Source: Lamellibrachia columna
Taxonomy: Eukaryota > Annelida > Polychaeta > Sabellida > Siboglinidae
Assembly (NCBI GenBank): GCA_963662155.1
Contig: OY759266.1
Span: 6,099,026-6,163,025, forward strand
Direction of reading: 5' to 3'
Length of the DNA stretch: 64,000 nt
Part shown: piece by piece, positions 11,120 through 23,329 of the stretch
How positions within the stretch are numbered: the first letter of the stretch is position 1
Layout: each line of letters opens with the position of its first letter
Notes under the pieces: generated by a model
Seen by the model: the letters and a program-made list of their open reading frames with translations, nothing else
What the model was told of the DNA's origin: nothing
The model's database searches: none
Position numbers and translations under genes: made by a program

Positions 11120-12522
11120 GTATAGAATGTTAACCATAACTGTCTGTTTCTGCATTGTATATCATTTCAGTATACTTCAGTTGGAATTTGGGGTCTAGTT
11201 TATATTATAGGATCTACAATGCGATGTCTAAACTAAGTCTATGGTGCCGTCGATGGTTTCGTGTAGTTTTGTTTACCATAGACAGTGTGCATTTAATACT
11301 CTTTTTTTTCCGATGCACTGAGCCCATTGGGAACTAAAATAGGGCAGCTAATCAGTCAACAACAATAGTCTTACGTACAATTGCTGTATAATTATTTTTT
11401 TATTCAACCATAATTTCAACTTACTATAGATATGGAGACCACTAACCGACTGAACCTGCGAGATCGGTGTTTTCCCTATCTCATCGACACGCGCCCCGAT
11501 CATATAAACACAGGAAGCGATGACGTAGCACGCATAGCGAGATTGGTGCGCTTGCAAACTATTACATCATGACTGCCACGTATTCAATTAATTTTATTTC
11601 ATTATTAATACAGGATTTTTAATGGTAATTCATCAAAACTGATTTAGGATTACCGAGAGATAAATAGACAGGATGCGTAGATCAACGAAATGTTATCACA
11701 ATTTATAATCATAAATACAGTGCCATGGAGAACAAGTAGCCAGATCAAAGTCGGAAATTAATTAATAGGTTGCGTGAGGCTATGTTGTAACCACTGTAGG
11801 ATTTACTGAAGACAAGATTATGAATGGGATTTAATGGAAAGAAAAGAGCGTCAACTAAAAAAGTATGGTCGTTGAGTTGTATTGTGACAACAATACAAGT
11901 TTAGATTCAGAACAGTGCATGAAGACACTGTCAAACTGATAAGTGGCAATTCAACCAAAAAGCCTAACTTACGTTATTGTTAATGTGATCAAATAGAGAT
12001 GACAGTGGCTATGAAAATAGAGAATATTTGTAAGGATTTGATAAATGCAGGACGCTAGTTTCCAAATCAATGGATGGTTTGACAATTTAGACATGTGGAC
12101 GCCATGTTTAAATGAAGCAGACCTAATCCGGTAATGGATTATAGGAGTAATCCGAGTCGGTTGAACTCAACAATACACCAAAATAAATGCAGCGTAACAC
12201 TGGCATGGACATTTTGGTGCTAAGATGGTTGATCTGCATGACCATTCACTCACAAAAGTGATTAGAGCGTTTTGTAGTCGGTTATTAAAGCCTATGTTGC
12301 AGCAAATTTAAGAATTCATCCTTCAATGAAATTAAATAAAACATTGCCCAATATATCCATTTTTTGCATCCTGAAAAATATTTGAAAAGGATAGGAATAT
12401 ACAATATGGGATCGAAGCCCATCAAATAAAGCCTTATCTGGCTCAGCGGCATTTGCGGGATTGGCACCGCGTGATGTCACTCGTGGAAAACAAACCTCTC
12501 TACGATCTAGCTACACGTTGTG
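11120..12522. other. no gene recognised
   Basis: AT-rich sequence between the hAT-like element and the minus-strand open segment at 12523. No domain, tandem array or terminal repeat was recognised. Confidence 0.5.
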
Positions 12523-12771
12523 TTAAGGTGGCGAATCCGGCGGGATTTCGGGGCGATTTGCATTTTCACGGACTGCTGGCTCGAACATATAAGGCGTATC
12601 ATCACGACTGTCTAGTATTGTTGGCAAATCACAACCCGAAACAGCTTCTTCATCGCAGAAACTTGACTCACTAATGCTAGATTCCATAGCGGTGGCCATG
12701 TTGTTGGTGGCGATGTTTTCCACGCGTGACGTCGCCAATTCTTCGGCCCAATACTCGGAAGTTTCCGGCAT
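12523..12771 (-). CDS. possible first exon or remnant of an unknown acidic protein
   Basis: A minus-strand ATG at 12771 opens 82 codons. The composition looks protein-like: acidic, Ser/Glu-rich, then a DDTPYMFEPAVRENA segment. A PYxFEP motif in an acidic stretch occurs near the N-terminus of some invertebrate proteins related to the P2X7 C-terminal region; that link is from memory and weak. GC content is higher than in the flanks. It is the only host-like coding candidate on the minus strand. It could be a gene start, a processed copy or part of a transposon. Confidence 0.3.
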   Translation of the reverse strand: MPETSEYWAEELATSRVENIATNNMATAMESSISESSFCDEEAVSGCDLPTILDSRDDTPYMFEPAVRENANRPEIPPDSPP

Positions 12772-13340
12772 ATGCTCAGGTCCCGGGTTACAGAATGAGT
12801 TTATCGGCGTATATTTTTAATTATTTCATTAATTTAGATTTTATGGGAAAATCTATTAGAATATGATTGTATAACATCATATGTATAAATTAAATCAACA
12901 CTTGCCAGGGGACCATAACATAGGCTTTAAGGGACATCTTTTAAATGAATGTCTACAAGGATGAAGACTTAAAAAACATAAATGATAAGACCAGATGTAA
13001 TCAACTTGCTGATCACACGAAACATCTGGTTTAGTTGTGAGAAATTAAGTTTCCCAACTAAGAAACGTGTGACAGCAAATAATGATTTAGGCTAACGGCA
13101 CGAAGCCATAAGAGCTTAACAAAACAGCAAGAACATTTAACTAATCACCAAACATTTATTTTTCCAAAGTTACTTGTGTTTCGCTCTATTGTGGACAGTA
13201 GAACATCTAATAATTCCGGTTTAAATAAACGTTAAGAATATTACGCTTAATTAACCTGATTCCGTCGGCAACAGTAATTTCGGGTAGACGCTGGACATGT
13301 ATCCTGGACTTTGTATCTTTGACTGTTTTATTCTAGTACT
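12772..13340. other. AT-rich, probably includes the LINE 5' end
   Basis: No coding segment. The last 90 bases or so may be the 5' untranslated part of the CR1-like LINE, whose exact start cannot be placed without a second full-length copy. Confidence 0.4.
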
Positions 13341-14490
13341 TTGTATGATGCATGTATGTATCGACGTTTGTTTTACGATACCTTAGAAGTCCAGGCAGAT
13401 AGTTTTAGTTTTGAGTGTAGGGGATGTACGAAGATGAAGGAACTAGAGGTGGAGTTGGAAGAGCTGAGGCTGCTCGTTGTGGCAATGGTGGGAAGGGAAC
13501 AGGGGGGTTGTGCCAGTAGTTCCGCTAGTGGAACAGTAGATGATAAAGTGGGGAAAGACACAAGAGATGCTAGGGAGAGCTCACTGCAGCCTGGGAGGAA
13601 GCTGAGAGGAGGGAAGGTGACAGGTCGTAGGGAGACAGGACGTAAGGAGACGGGAAGGAAAGGAACGGGAGGGAAGACAATCGGAGCGAAGGAGAGGGGA
13701 GTAGGGGAGACAGGAGGGAAGGAGAAGGGAGTGGGGGAGACAGGAGGGAAGGAGAAGGGAGTAGGGCAGACGGGAGGGAAAACAACCGGAGTGAAGGAGA
13801 GGGAAGTGGGAGAGACAAGAGCAAAGGAGTGGGAAGTGGGGGAGACAGGAGCGAAGGAGACAGGAGGGAAGGGGTCAGGACAGAATGTGATGGAGGGGAT
13901 CGAACGGAAGAGTTATTCTGCAGCAGTGATAGAGAGGGTGAGGAAGAGAGCGAGGGTGTTTGTGGGGGATTCGATAGTTAGGAAGACCGACAGAGTCTTA
14001 AACAAGGGAGATGATGTGGTGGTCTGCTTGCCTGGAGCCAAAATAGAGGCGATAACTGAGAGGGTAAAAAACATTGTAGGCTCGGGTAAGGGTGGATCTG
14101 TTTTAGTACACGTAGGGACAAATAACGTAGAGAGGGAGCTCTGCCATAGTTAGGAAATATAGGCAGTTGGTCAGAACACTAAAACAGACGCGGGTTGAGC
14201 AGGTAATACTGTCAGGGATTTTATCTGTAATGGGCAGGAGGGGTCACAAATATCGAAATTGTCGGGGGATGGCAATTAACATGTTAGTCCAGAAGTTATG
14301 TAGGGAAGAGGAAGTTGGATTTGTGGATTTATGGGGAAGTTTTGTTGGGAGGACTGATATGTACATGAAGGATGGGCTTCATTTAAGTGGAAAGGGGGCG
14401 GCAGTATTCGCGGACAAACTTTCAGCAGCAGTAGATAGTGACTTGGGTACAATGACAAATATTTTTGGAAGTAAACATTCTTTAAACTAG
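13341..14490 (+). CDS. CR1-like LINE ORF1 with SGNH esterase, frameshifted
   Basis: First protein of the LINE, a nucleic-acid-binding partner of the retrotransposition particle. It opens with a cysteine pair and heptad-like segment (FECRGCTKMKELEVELEELR), then a low-complexity Gly/Lys/Glu region built from repeated GGKEKGVGET-like units (about 13590-13880). An SGNH-hydrolase-type esterase domain follows: block I VGDSIVRK, block III HVGTNNVE, and a C-terminal MKDGLHLSGKG block with the expected Asp and His. A frameshift near 14140-14160 separates block III from the C-terminal part, which continues in another frame to 14490. This copy is therefore inactive. Confidence 0.85.
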
Positions 14491-14492
14491 AA

Positions 14493-17364
14493 GTGCAGGG
14501 GGGTTACCTAGAGGTGTCTCAAGCAGAACAAGAGGCCACTAGCACAGATAAACCAATATCAAATCATCCGAAAAACATCTCTGAAAAAGGTTATAGATGC
14601 GTATGTTTAAATGCAAGGAGCATAGTAAATAAGAAAAACGAATTAAACATTATGGTAGAAGATATTGACCCTCACATAATTGGTATAACTGAATCATGGG
14701 CCAACATAGATATAACAGATTCTGAATTAGGACTGACAGGATATGTAATGTTTAGGAAAGTTCGAATAGGAAGAAGGGGCGGGGGAGTTATTTTATATGT
14801 TAAAGAATCTATTCAGGCTTATGAAATAAAACTAGAAAGGGAAGCAAATTGCGATGAAGCTGTTTGGTGCAAAATTATTTCAGGAAATTCAAAATTAACT
14901 ATTGGATTAGTTTACCGAAGTCCAAACATAAACGAAGAGGACAACACAAAAATAAAAAACGCTATAAAGGAAGTTAGTAAAGGGGAATGTATCATAATGG
15001 GATATTTTAACCATGGACACATACAATGGAATTCTCTAGAGAGCACAGGGATTGAGGACCAACAATTTCTATTTTTAATCCAGGATAGCTTTCTTACTCA
15101 GCACGTACTAGAACCATCCAGGGGAGAAAATGTATTAGATATAGTTTTGTCATCACAAAAAGAATTAGTGGACAATGTAAAAATATTTGAACCATTGGGT
15201 AATAGTGACCATAATCAAATACATTTTGACATCAATGTAAAATCAGAAAGTAAAAATAAGAAAACGTACAAGAGAAACTTCCACAAAGGTAACTACAAAG
15301 ATATGAGAAAATACTTAGCAAAGCTAGATTGGAATAACATGCTGATGAATAAGACCGCAATTGAATGTTGGAATATTCTAAAATATGAAATTGAGAGTAT
15401 CATTGATAAATTTGTTCCCTTCCAAAAACAAGGAAAACGGTGTAGAAAGAAACACTTGTCAAAAGAGGCTACTAGAAAAATAATGCTAAAACAAACTATG
15501 TGGAGGGTTTATAGGCGTACCAGAAAGGACGAAGACTATGCAAAATACAAAGAGGCACTTAATGCAGCTACAACTGAAATCAGACAATCTAAAAGAAGCT
15601 ATGAGCAAAAACTAGCATGTAACATAAAAAATGACAGCAAGAGTTTTTATGCATATGTCAGGAGTAAACAAAACGTACAAGACAAGGTTGGACCTCTAGA
15701 AGACAGTGCTGGAAATATAATATCACGGGTTTTTAATGGCGGAAGACCTAAATGGTTACTTCAGTTCAGTGTTTACCAAAGAAGATATTAGTTCATTACC
15801 AGTTGCTGATGCTAAATTTCAGGGGGCTAAATCTGACTATTTAGGTCCGTTAGTTGTAACTCCAGAATTGGTAGCTAAGAAAATAAAGGCAATTAAGGAT
15901 AACAAATCACCGGGAGTGGATGGGATTCCTCCAAAATTACTAATGGAAACAGTAGAACAAATCAGTATACCACTTGCAAGAGTATTCAACTTGTCATTAA
16001 AAGAGGGAGTTGTTCCGTTTGAATGGAAAGAAGCAAACATCATACCATTATTTAAAAAGGGTTCGAGAAATAAATCAGAGAATTACAGACCAGTGAGTTT
16101 AACGTCAGTGATTTGTAAATTATTAGAAAGGTTAATTAAAGACCATATGGTGGAATTCCTCGTTAAGCATAAATTATTAAATTCATCTCAACATGGATTC
16201 CTTAAAGCGAGGTCATGCTTAACAAATATGTTATGTTTTTTGGAAGAAATCACTAAGTGGATAGACGTGGGATCGCCAGTAGATATTATCTACTTAGATT
16301 TTCAGAAAGCTTTTGACAAAGTGCCACATCAAAGATTACTACTTAAATTAAAAGCCCATGGTATCGGGGATAGCATAACTGACTGGATAGAACAATGGCT
16401 GACTGACAGAAGACAACGAGTTGTAGTAGATGGAGAAGTTTCAAATTGGAAATCGGTTTTGAGTGGGGTACCTCAAGGATCAGTGTTAGGACCTATATTA
16501 TTCTTAATTTATATCAATGACTTGGACGACAGTATAACAAGTAACGTACTGAAATTTGCGGATGACACAAAACTGTTTAGAAAGGTTAATACTGATGGTG
16601 ATAAACAACATTTACAAAACGATCTAGACAGATTAGTGAAATGGCCTGAGAAATGGCAGATGTTGTTCAATTTTGGGAAATGTAAATGCCTACATACAGG
16701 ACATAGGAACTTGAATGTAAACTATAAAATGGGAGATACTGTTCTGGGTACTACTGTAAAAGAAAAGGACTTAGGAGTTACAATAAGCGCTGATATAAAA
16801 GTTTCAGAGCAGTGTGGTATTGCAGCTTCAAAGGGTAATCAAATTCTTGGATTGATTAGAAGAAACATAACATACAAGGGAAAAAAGTTAATTATACCTC
16901 TTTATAAAGCAATAGTTAGACCTCATTTAGAATACTGTATACAAGCATGGAGACCATATCGTAAGAAGGATATAGATACGCTTGAACGCATACAAAGGAG
17001 AGCAACTAAAATGATTCCAGAACTTAGAGACCTTAGTTATGAAGAACGCCTGAAAGAATGTGGTTTAATAACTCTAGAGACAAGGAGGTTAAGAGGAGAT
17101 CAGATTGAAGTTTTTAAGATATTGAATGGGTATGAAAATATTGATAGAAATATGTTTTTCTCACTCAAGAAGGATAGCAGAACTAGAGGACATGAGGTAA
17201 AATTAGTAAAGGATCAATGTAGATTGGACATCAGGAAGCACTCGTTCTCACAGAGGACAATACATGAACGTAACAAATTGTCTACAGATTGTGTAACTGC
17301 TAGCAGCGTGAATATGTTTAAAAACAAGGTTGACATATATCTCAGGAGGGCGGGCTATAAGTAG
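14493..17364 (+). CDS. CR1-like LINE ORF2: endonuclease and reverse transcriptase, frameshifted
   Basis: The N-terminal APE-type endonuclease shows LNARSIVNK, ITESW, GLVYRSP and SDHN. Its GDFN-type catalytic block reads GYFN at about 15000, so an expected active-site Asp is replaced by Tyr. A basic linker follows, then a frameshift near 15725-15735. The reverse transcriptase in the next frame contains SPGVDGIPPKLL, YRPVSLTS, YLDFQKAFDKV, GVPQGSVLGPILFLIYINDL and the catalytic FADDTK, and runs to a stop at 17364. These motifs and their order are typical of the CR1 clade. The mutated endonuclease and broken frame mean the copy cannot move by itself. Confidence 0.93.
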
Positions 17365-17477
17365 ATGAACATTGTTGGACTCTCGATAAGCCAATGGCTT
17401 CCTTGTCCTCTTGCCATCTGGGCCTTTGGCTTGGATGGCAAATCTTGTTAAAAATGTATGTGACAACTGACGCTTTA

Positions 17478-18240
17478 TTCTTGGTACATTATACATTCTT
17501 CTTCTTCCCTATGCTCCTTTACGGGATGGGGTCCAAGTCACTTGCTAGCTTCTTCCACTTTCATTGTTAACTCTCTCCATCTCCCTCTGTCTTCTGCGAT
17601 GGTCTTTCACTCTTGGCCGTTCGTACCTGCCCTTTCAAGATCTCATTTGGCACAGTCTTTCTATCGCAGCTTTGGTCTTCCTCGTCTTCTTCTGCCAAAC
17701 TCTTCTGCTTTCCATGCTCTTTTTGGCAGTCTGTCATAGCCCATTCTTTACACCTGTCCTGCCCATCTCATTCTGCTTCCGACTACTTTCATCTTAAGTG
17801 TTTTTTCGTGCCAATCTCTTCTCTCGATTCCTTCATCTTCCTTCTATCTTCTTGGGTTGCTTTGCATATTCTTCGGACCCAGTTGTTTTCTGCTATATGT
17901 AACTTCTCCTCCTGTCTCTCTGTCAGTGCCAGTGTTCCCAACCCGTATATACAAACTGGTACCACGCAGGCTTCCAACACTCCTTTTAGTTGTTTCTTCA
18001 CTTTTTTCACTTTTCTTTGTCATAAAATGACTTCCACTCTCCTCTGTATATCCTTATTACTTCCTCCATTCTGACACACTGTGCCGCCCAAGTATACAAA
18101 ACTGTTCACTTGTTTTATGGTCTTTCCATAAACAACTACATGAAGTAGATCAACCATTCTGACCTCTGCCTCTTCAATTTATATAGTACATCTATAAGTA
18201 CCGACGTCTATTTTTACGGTATCTAGAAGACATGTATACT
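17478..18240 (-). mobile_element. RTE-like LINE, 3' fragment
   Basis: On the minus strand the translation reads VNSFVYLGG-like, then a RRVEVIL segment, KKQLKGVLEACVVPVCIYGL, AENNWVRRI and a tail with RGRWREL. This is the C-terminal part of a non-LTR polyprotein of the kind also found at 24.3 and 31.2 kb. It is 5'-truncated and has stops. It lies directly beyond the CR1 3' end. Confidence 0.75.
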
Positions 18241-18688
18241 CTCCGTTTCAGTGAATGTGAATCAAACTGACATCTGCTTTACGTTTTGTTTTAAATAGTT
18301 GTGTTAAAAACAGCACGTTGTTTTGCCAAAAAAAAGTGTTGGAGGAATGTAAAGTATATGCCAGTTTGATTTATTTGATTTAATAACTAATTGTATCCCC
18401 CAAAACTCGTGTTACGTAGGCCTACCATGCGGTGTAGGCCCTACATTTTGAAATGTATTTATATTTATCATAAGTTTTCCTGACACTCGCACGCGCGCTC
18501 ATCCACACTCATGCACAAAACATATTTAATGCGCCTTTGCGCTTTATTACGAAAGGCTATGTTAATATGCGTTAAACATATCGCCGACCACGTGATTATT
18601 ATACTACAGCTGCAGTTCATTAAATTGTTGAAATAATTAACATAAAATTAATGTTTATCCATAATGCACAAACAAATTATGTTTTCAG
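18241..18688. other. intron-like, nothing recognised
   Basis: AT-rich sequence ending in a pyrimidine-rich acceptor (ATTATGTTTTCAG) before the FTP exon at 18689. Confidence 0.5.
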
Positions 18689-18901
18689 CAAACCTCGTCA
18701 ACGTCGCCGTTGGAAGACCAGCCACGCAGAGTTCAACCTCTGGTCTTGCACCCGCTTTTTACGCCGTCGATGGCATCGCTATTACAAATGGACCCCATGC
18801 ACGCTGCAGTTGTACGACCAATTCAGCAAATCCTTGGTGGAAGGTCGACCTGATCAGTACATACAGAGTGGACGATGTCGCTGTGATACCTTGTCGACAG
18901 T
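18689..18901 (+). CDS. FTP domain, first half (no second half follows)
   Basis: Starts after TTTTCAG in phase 1 and ends in phase 1 at CAGT|gtatgt. Family features are VNVAVGRPATQSSTSG, FYAVDG, a CSC pair, NPWWKVDL and DDVAVIPCRQ. No second-half exon with the usual Cys and LCEVxVYG signature is visible before the next first-half exon at 19618. Either a partner was lost or this half is spliced to a distant second half. Phase symmetry keeps the frame in both cases. Confidence 0.85.
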
Positions 18902-19617
18902 GTATGTGTTTAAATATACTGGAGACGAAGCCGCAGTCAGTGCGTAAATAACTATGTTTAGAAGGGTGATAAGATATGTGTTACACGAATAGGGGGTGCT
19001 TAGAGGTCAAGTGAATTGCCTATTTCAATGTATATAAATGATCCTTGGTGGAATGAAACGTACGCCACAATACTTGGCAATGGAAACTCGTATGGTACAA
19101 ATAACGCTTCAAAATGGTCACTGTAAATCCGATGACGAACACTGTATTATGATCTAATAGGAAACATTAATGTGGTGTGAGATCAGATTTATACACAACA
19201 ACTGATTAGATATACTATATGATGTCACATCAGATTTATACACGAAAACAGTATCTACGAGGGAATATTTATATTATGGCGTCCGATCAAATTTCAACAC
19301 GATGATTATTTTCAGTTTTCTCTACAGCATTTATATAACTTTGTTTAATACATATGCCTACCATGACGTAAGCTTTTACGTAAGACTTATTATTTTTTAT
19401 CAGAAAATAGTTTAATATTTAATAGTAAAGCACTGTCCATCGTGTATATGGCAAAATACATAAAACCAGCATATTAATTAACATTGCTTACTTCATACGA
19501 TGAAACATTTCAGGTTGGCAGCTTTTCCAAATTCATTATAGTCACGATTCATCTTGTGTTTACGTTTTGGTGGATTGGTTTTGGCACATTGGTTGAATTT
19601 GTTTCCTTTAACTGCAG
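18902..19617. other. intron without the expected FTP second half
   Basis: AT-rich. I looked for the signature of an FTP second-half exon (GETRxIxC, LCEVxVYG) in all three + frames and saw none. Confidence 0.5.
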
Positions 19618-19911
19618 TTTTACGCGGTAGCAGCAGCAGCAGCAGCATGAGAAAACCGCAGCTTAAGATCAATGTGGCACTAGGGAAGCCTGCGAGTCAG
19701 TCATCTACAAGTAACTCCAAGCACGTAGCATCAAAAGCTGTGAATGGGATATTAATGTCTGACATGGACAGATGCATTTCAACGAAGTCGCAATATGGTG
19801 CTTGGTGGCAGGTTGACCTGGTCGCCGTGTACGAGATACATACTGTAGTGATAACTAGTCCGAGTGAAAAACCGAACAATATTGAAATATTGGGGCTTCC
19901 ACATAATAAAG
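19618..19911 (+). CDS. FTP domain, first half, with Ser-rich leader
   Basis: Follows TTTAACTGCAG in phase 1 and ends in phase 1 at AAAG|gtatgt. A short low-complexity segment of six serines from an AGC repeat precedes the domain start KINVALGKPASQSSTS. Then come SKAVNG, a lone Cys, AWWQVDL and VVITSPSEKPNNIEI, so this exon extends further into the domain than the other first-half exons. The next recognised exon is kringle-type at 20844, so this half also lacks a local partner. A later acceptor (CCGCAG|CTTAAG) would remove the serine run. Confidence 0.83.
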
Positions 19912-20569
19912 GTATGTATACGTATGTATATATGTGCGTGCGTGCGAGTGCTGCAACATCATATAAATATAAAACAAAATAAATAAAATAAAACCAAGGT
20001 AAAGGCAATTAAAATGCACAAAATGTATGTTTTTTTATAGTCAAAGACCCATACCACAGTTAGCCAACTTCACTTTATGGATTCAGCACATCCAGGTCAT
20101 CATAAAACCGTTGCTTAGAAGTTAAGACACCATTATTATACTAATTAGAAGGGTGTTTGTCTATTTCGTGTGCAAATCGGGTGCCATTTTTGTTTTTGTC
20201 ATTTGGGATGAATGACCACTCACACAGTTTGCGAACATAACTTTTTGGATTCAGCACACCCAAATCACCATAAAACACTAAGATACACCAAAAGCTATTA
20301 GTTCCTTCTATATGGTGTATGTGCCAGGGAAGTAAATGATCCTACATAGGGGTAAATGTGTAACCTGCTGTGGACTCCATCTCACATGAGCCACTGTAGA
20401 AGAGTCCATGACGCGGCTCAATCAATTCTATTAACTGCCTTGCAAAAGGATACGATTGAATGCGTGAAACCATAAAACCGTTGTTAAAAGGTCATAATTA
20501 TACTAACTTGAATCACCAAAATCACAATAAAACTGTGTGTTGGTATGCTTTACAAATCAAAATGCCTCC
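19912..20569. other. intron, nothing recognised
   Basis: Contains some short direct similarities (a CATAAAACCGTTG motif occurs twice) but no exon. The tandem kringle array begins at 20570. Confidence 0.5.
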
Positions 20570-20843
20570 AGGGTTTCAGTTTTCTCAAATTCGCACCAGT
20601 GTAGCACTATTTGTTACCAATTGTTGCAATTGTACCACCAGGGAAGCCAGTGAGGGAAAACCCCCTCTGACAGTCCATACTGGGCCGTCGGCCGAAAATT
20701 AGTGGTGGGCTGACTTCATATAGTTTTGGGCGCACATTTGCGTATCTGCTTACGTAAATTAAACCATATATGTTGCAACTCTCACTTTCATTTGTAGATG
20801 ACTTTTGATTCTTTTTTTGTCATTTTCGTTGTAGAAGCTACAG

Positions 20844-20944
20844 CCCCAAAAGAATGCCTAGAAACAACCAGAGGTTATAAATATAAAGGGAACAAAAGCA
20901 CAACTGTATCAGGCAAGACATGTCAGTCGTGGACGACTAAGAAG
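20844..20944 (+). CDS. kringle 1, first half exon
   Basis: Encodes the start of a kringle, a disulfide-bonded extracellular module that binds proteins or lysine-like ligands. Visible are C1 in PKECLET, the GYKYKGN and STTVSG core, and C2 in CQSWTTKK. It starts in phase 1 and ends in phase 0 at AAG|gtcagt. An acceptor nine bases upstream (GTAG) is also possible and in the same phase; 20844 is chosen because both sister copies use this site. The other half lies 5 kb downstream at 25955. Confidence 0.9.
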
Positions 20945-21159
20945 GTCAGTGCAACAATACAAGTGTCTTTAACATATTATAATGACATATGATTTTTTAG
21001 TGCAATCTTGCCAATTTGCGTCAGATGACTCACATCACTTAAACTTTGTTCTACATAGGTATAAAGTATAGTGTCCCACATCTCGTTATTGAAAGCACTT
21101 CCACGTCGGCCTCCAAGTGTTGTTATTATTAGTTCCTTTTCCTCGGCTTCTAAACATTG

Positions 21160-21745
21160 AAACGAAGAAAAAGTAAAAAAACATGTCTATCAATATTTTC
21201 ATACTCATTTTTTACAATTTGATCTCGTCTTAATCGCCTTGTCTCTAGGGTTGTTAAACAACATTTTTCAGTCATTCTTCATAACTCTTCAGTTCTGAAA
21301 TCAATTCAGTTGCTCTCCTCTGTATTATTCAAGCGTTTTTATATCCTTACGATGGTCTCCAAACTTGTATACTATTACTTTATACAGAAGTATAATTAGC
21401 TTGTTTTCTTTGTATCTTATATTTCAGCTATACCACCAAATAATTTGATTACCTTGTGAAGCTGCAATACCACACTGCTCTGAAACTTTCATATCAGCAC
21501 TTATTGTAACCCCTATTTTTTTCTTTTACAGTAGTACATAGAACAGTATGTCTCATTTTATAGTTTACATACAGGTTCCCGTGTTCTGTATGTAGGCATT
21601 TACATTTTCCAAAAACTGAATAACATTTGCTTTTTCTCATACCGTTTAACTAGTTATTTGTCTTGGTCGTATTGTAAATATTGGTTATCACCATCACGGT
21701 TAATCCTTCTAAACACTTGTGAAGGTCACGGAGATTTCGTTAACG
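21160..21745 (-). mobile_element. old CR1-like LINE fragment, unit 1
   Basis: Degenerate antisense reverse-transcriptase C-terminal sequence, with many stops. It is shared with units 2 and 3 at the same relative position, so it was present before the triplication. Confidence 0.7.
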
Positions 21746-23152
21746 CGAGCGATTTAACAAGAGTTGCCATCCAAGCCAAAGGCCCAGATGGCAAGTGGAC
21801 AAGGAAGCCATTGGCTTATCGAGAGTCCAACAATGTTCATCTACTTATAACCCGCCCTCCTGAGATATGTGTCTACCTTGTATTTAAACATATTCACGCT
21901 GCTAGCAGTTATACAATCTGTAGACGATTTGTTCCATTCATTTATTGTCCTCTGTGAGAACGAGTGCTTCCTGATGTCCAATCTACATTGATCCTTTACT
22001 AATTTTACCTCATGTCCTCTAGTTCTGCTATCCTTCTTGAGTGAGAAAAACATATTTCTATCAATATTTTCATACCCATTCAATATCTTAAAAACTTCAA
22101 TCTGATCTCCTCTTAACCTCCTTGTCTCTAGAGTTGTTAAACCACATTCTTTCAGGCGTTCTTCATAACTAAGTTCTCTCAGTTCTGGAATCATTTTAGT
22201 TGCTCTCCTTTGTATGCGTTCAAGCGTATCTATATCCTTCTTACGATATGGTCTCCATGCTTGTATACAGTATTCTAAATGAGGTCTAACTATTGCTTTA
22301 TAAAGAGGTATAATTAACTTTTTTCCCTTGTATGTTATGTTTCTTCTAATCAATCCAAGAATTTGATTACCCTTTGAAGCTGCAATACCACACTGCTCTG
22401 AAACTTTCATATCAGCGCTTATTGTAACTCCTAAGTCCTTTTCTTTTACAGTAGTACCCAGAACAGTATCTCCCATTTTATAGTTTACATTCAAGTTCCC
22501 ATGTCCTGTATGTAGGCATTTACATTTCCCAAAATTGAACAACATCTGCCATTTCTCAGACCATTTCACTAATCTGTCTAGATCGTTTTGTAAATGTTGT
22601 TTATCACCATCAGTATTAACTTTTCTAAACAGTTTTGTGTCATCCGCAAATTTCAGTACATTACTTATACTGTCGTCCAAGTCATTGATATATATTAAGA
22701 ATAATATAGGTCCTAATACTGATCCTTGAGGTACCCCACTCAAAACCGATTTCCAATTTGAAACTTCTCCATCTACTACAACTCGTTGTCTTCTGTCAGT
22801 CAGTCATTGTTCTATCCAGTCAGTTATGCTATCCCCGATACCATGGGCTTTTAATTTAAGTAGCATTCTTTTATGTGGCACTTTGTCAAAAGCTTTCTGA
22901 AAATCTAAGTAGATAATATCTACTGGCGATCCCACGTCTATCCACTTAGTGATTTCTTCCAAAAAACATAACATATTTGTTAAGCATGACCTCGCTTTAA
23001 GGAATCCATGTTGAGATTAATTTAATAATTTATGCTTAACGAGGAAGTCCACCATATGGTCTTTAATTAACCTTTCTAATAATTTACAAATCACTGACGT
23101 TAAACTCACTGGTCTGTAATTCTCTGACTTATTTCTCGAACCCTTTTTAAAG
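21746..23152 (-). mobile_element. young CR1-like LINE inserted in unit 1
   Basis: 5'-truncated in the RT domain. The minus strand stays open for about 300 codons (22743 down to 21841), with GVPQGSVLGPILFLIYINDL and FADDTK, and is nearly identical to the RT at 15.7-17.4 kb. The 3' end abuts GCGAT. Units 2 and 3 show the uninterrupted sequence GCGATAAATAAGG at this place, so the insertion occurred in unit 1 after duplication. Confidence 0.88.
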
Positions 23153-23329
23153 ATACTACGGTTTGTTATCATCAGCTGTGTAGATAGAAAATAAGATGCA
23201 AGTACATAGTTGTAAATTTATTTAAGAAACAAGTAATCTAGCATAAAATGTGTATTAGAACACAAAAACAGTCTTTGTGAAGACTATCCAGTATACACAG
23301 TAGATGGGTAGACTTTGCAAAGTCTGGGT

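Larger units (their letters stand above)
13260..17456 (+). mobile_element. nearly full-length CR1-like LINE
   Basis: The most complete element in the window: ORF1, ORF2 and a 3' untranslated region of about 90 bp ending GGATGGCAAATCTTGTTAA. Antisense copies at 21.7-23.2 and 27.9-29.7 kb share this 3' end, which fixes the right boundary. The copy at 21.7-23.2 kb differs by only a few residues over 300 codons of RT, so the family was recently active. The left boundary is approximate. Confidence 0.85.

Noticed and set aside
13373..13824. Minus-strand Ser/Pro/Leu-rich frames
   Set aside because: Shadow of the purine-rich Gly/Lys repeat region of LINE ORF1 on the + strand.
17542..18074. Three overlapping + strand frames of 65-153 codons rich in Phe, Ser and Leu
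   Set aside because: The minus strand in the same place carries ordered RTE-like motifs; the + frames are its antisense.
18902..19617. Searched for a missing FTP second-half exon
   Set aside because: No Cys/GETRxIxC/LCEV signature in any + frame; a strongly diverged one cannot be excluded.
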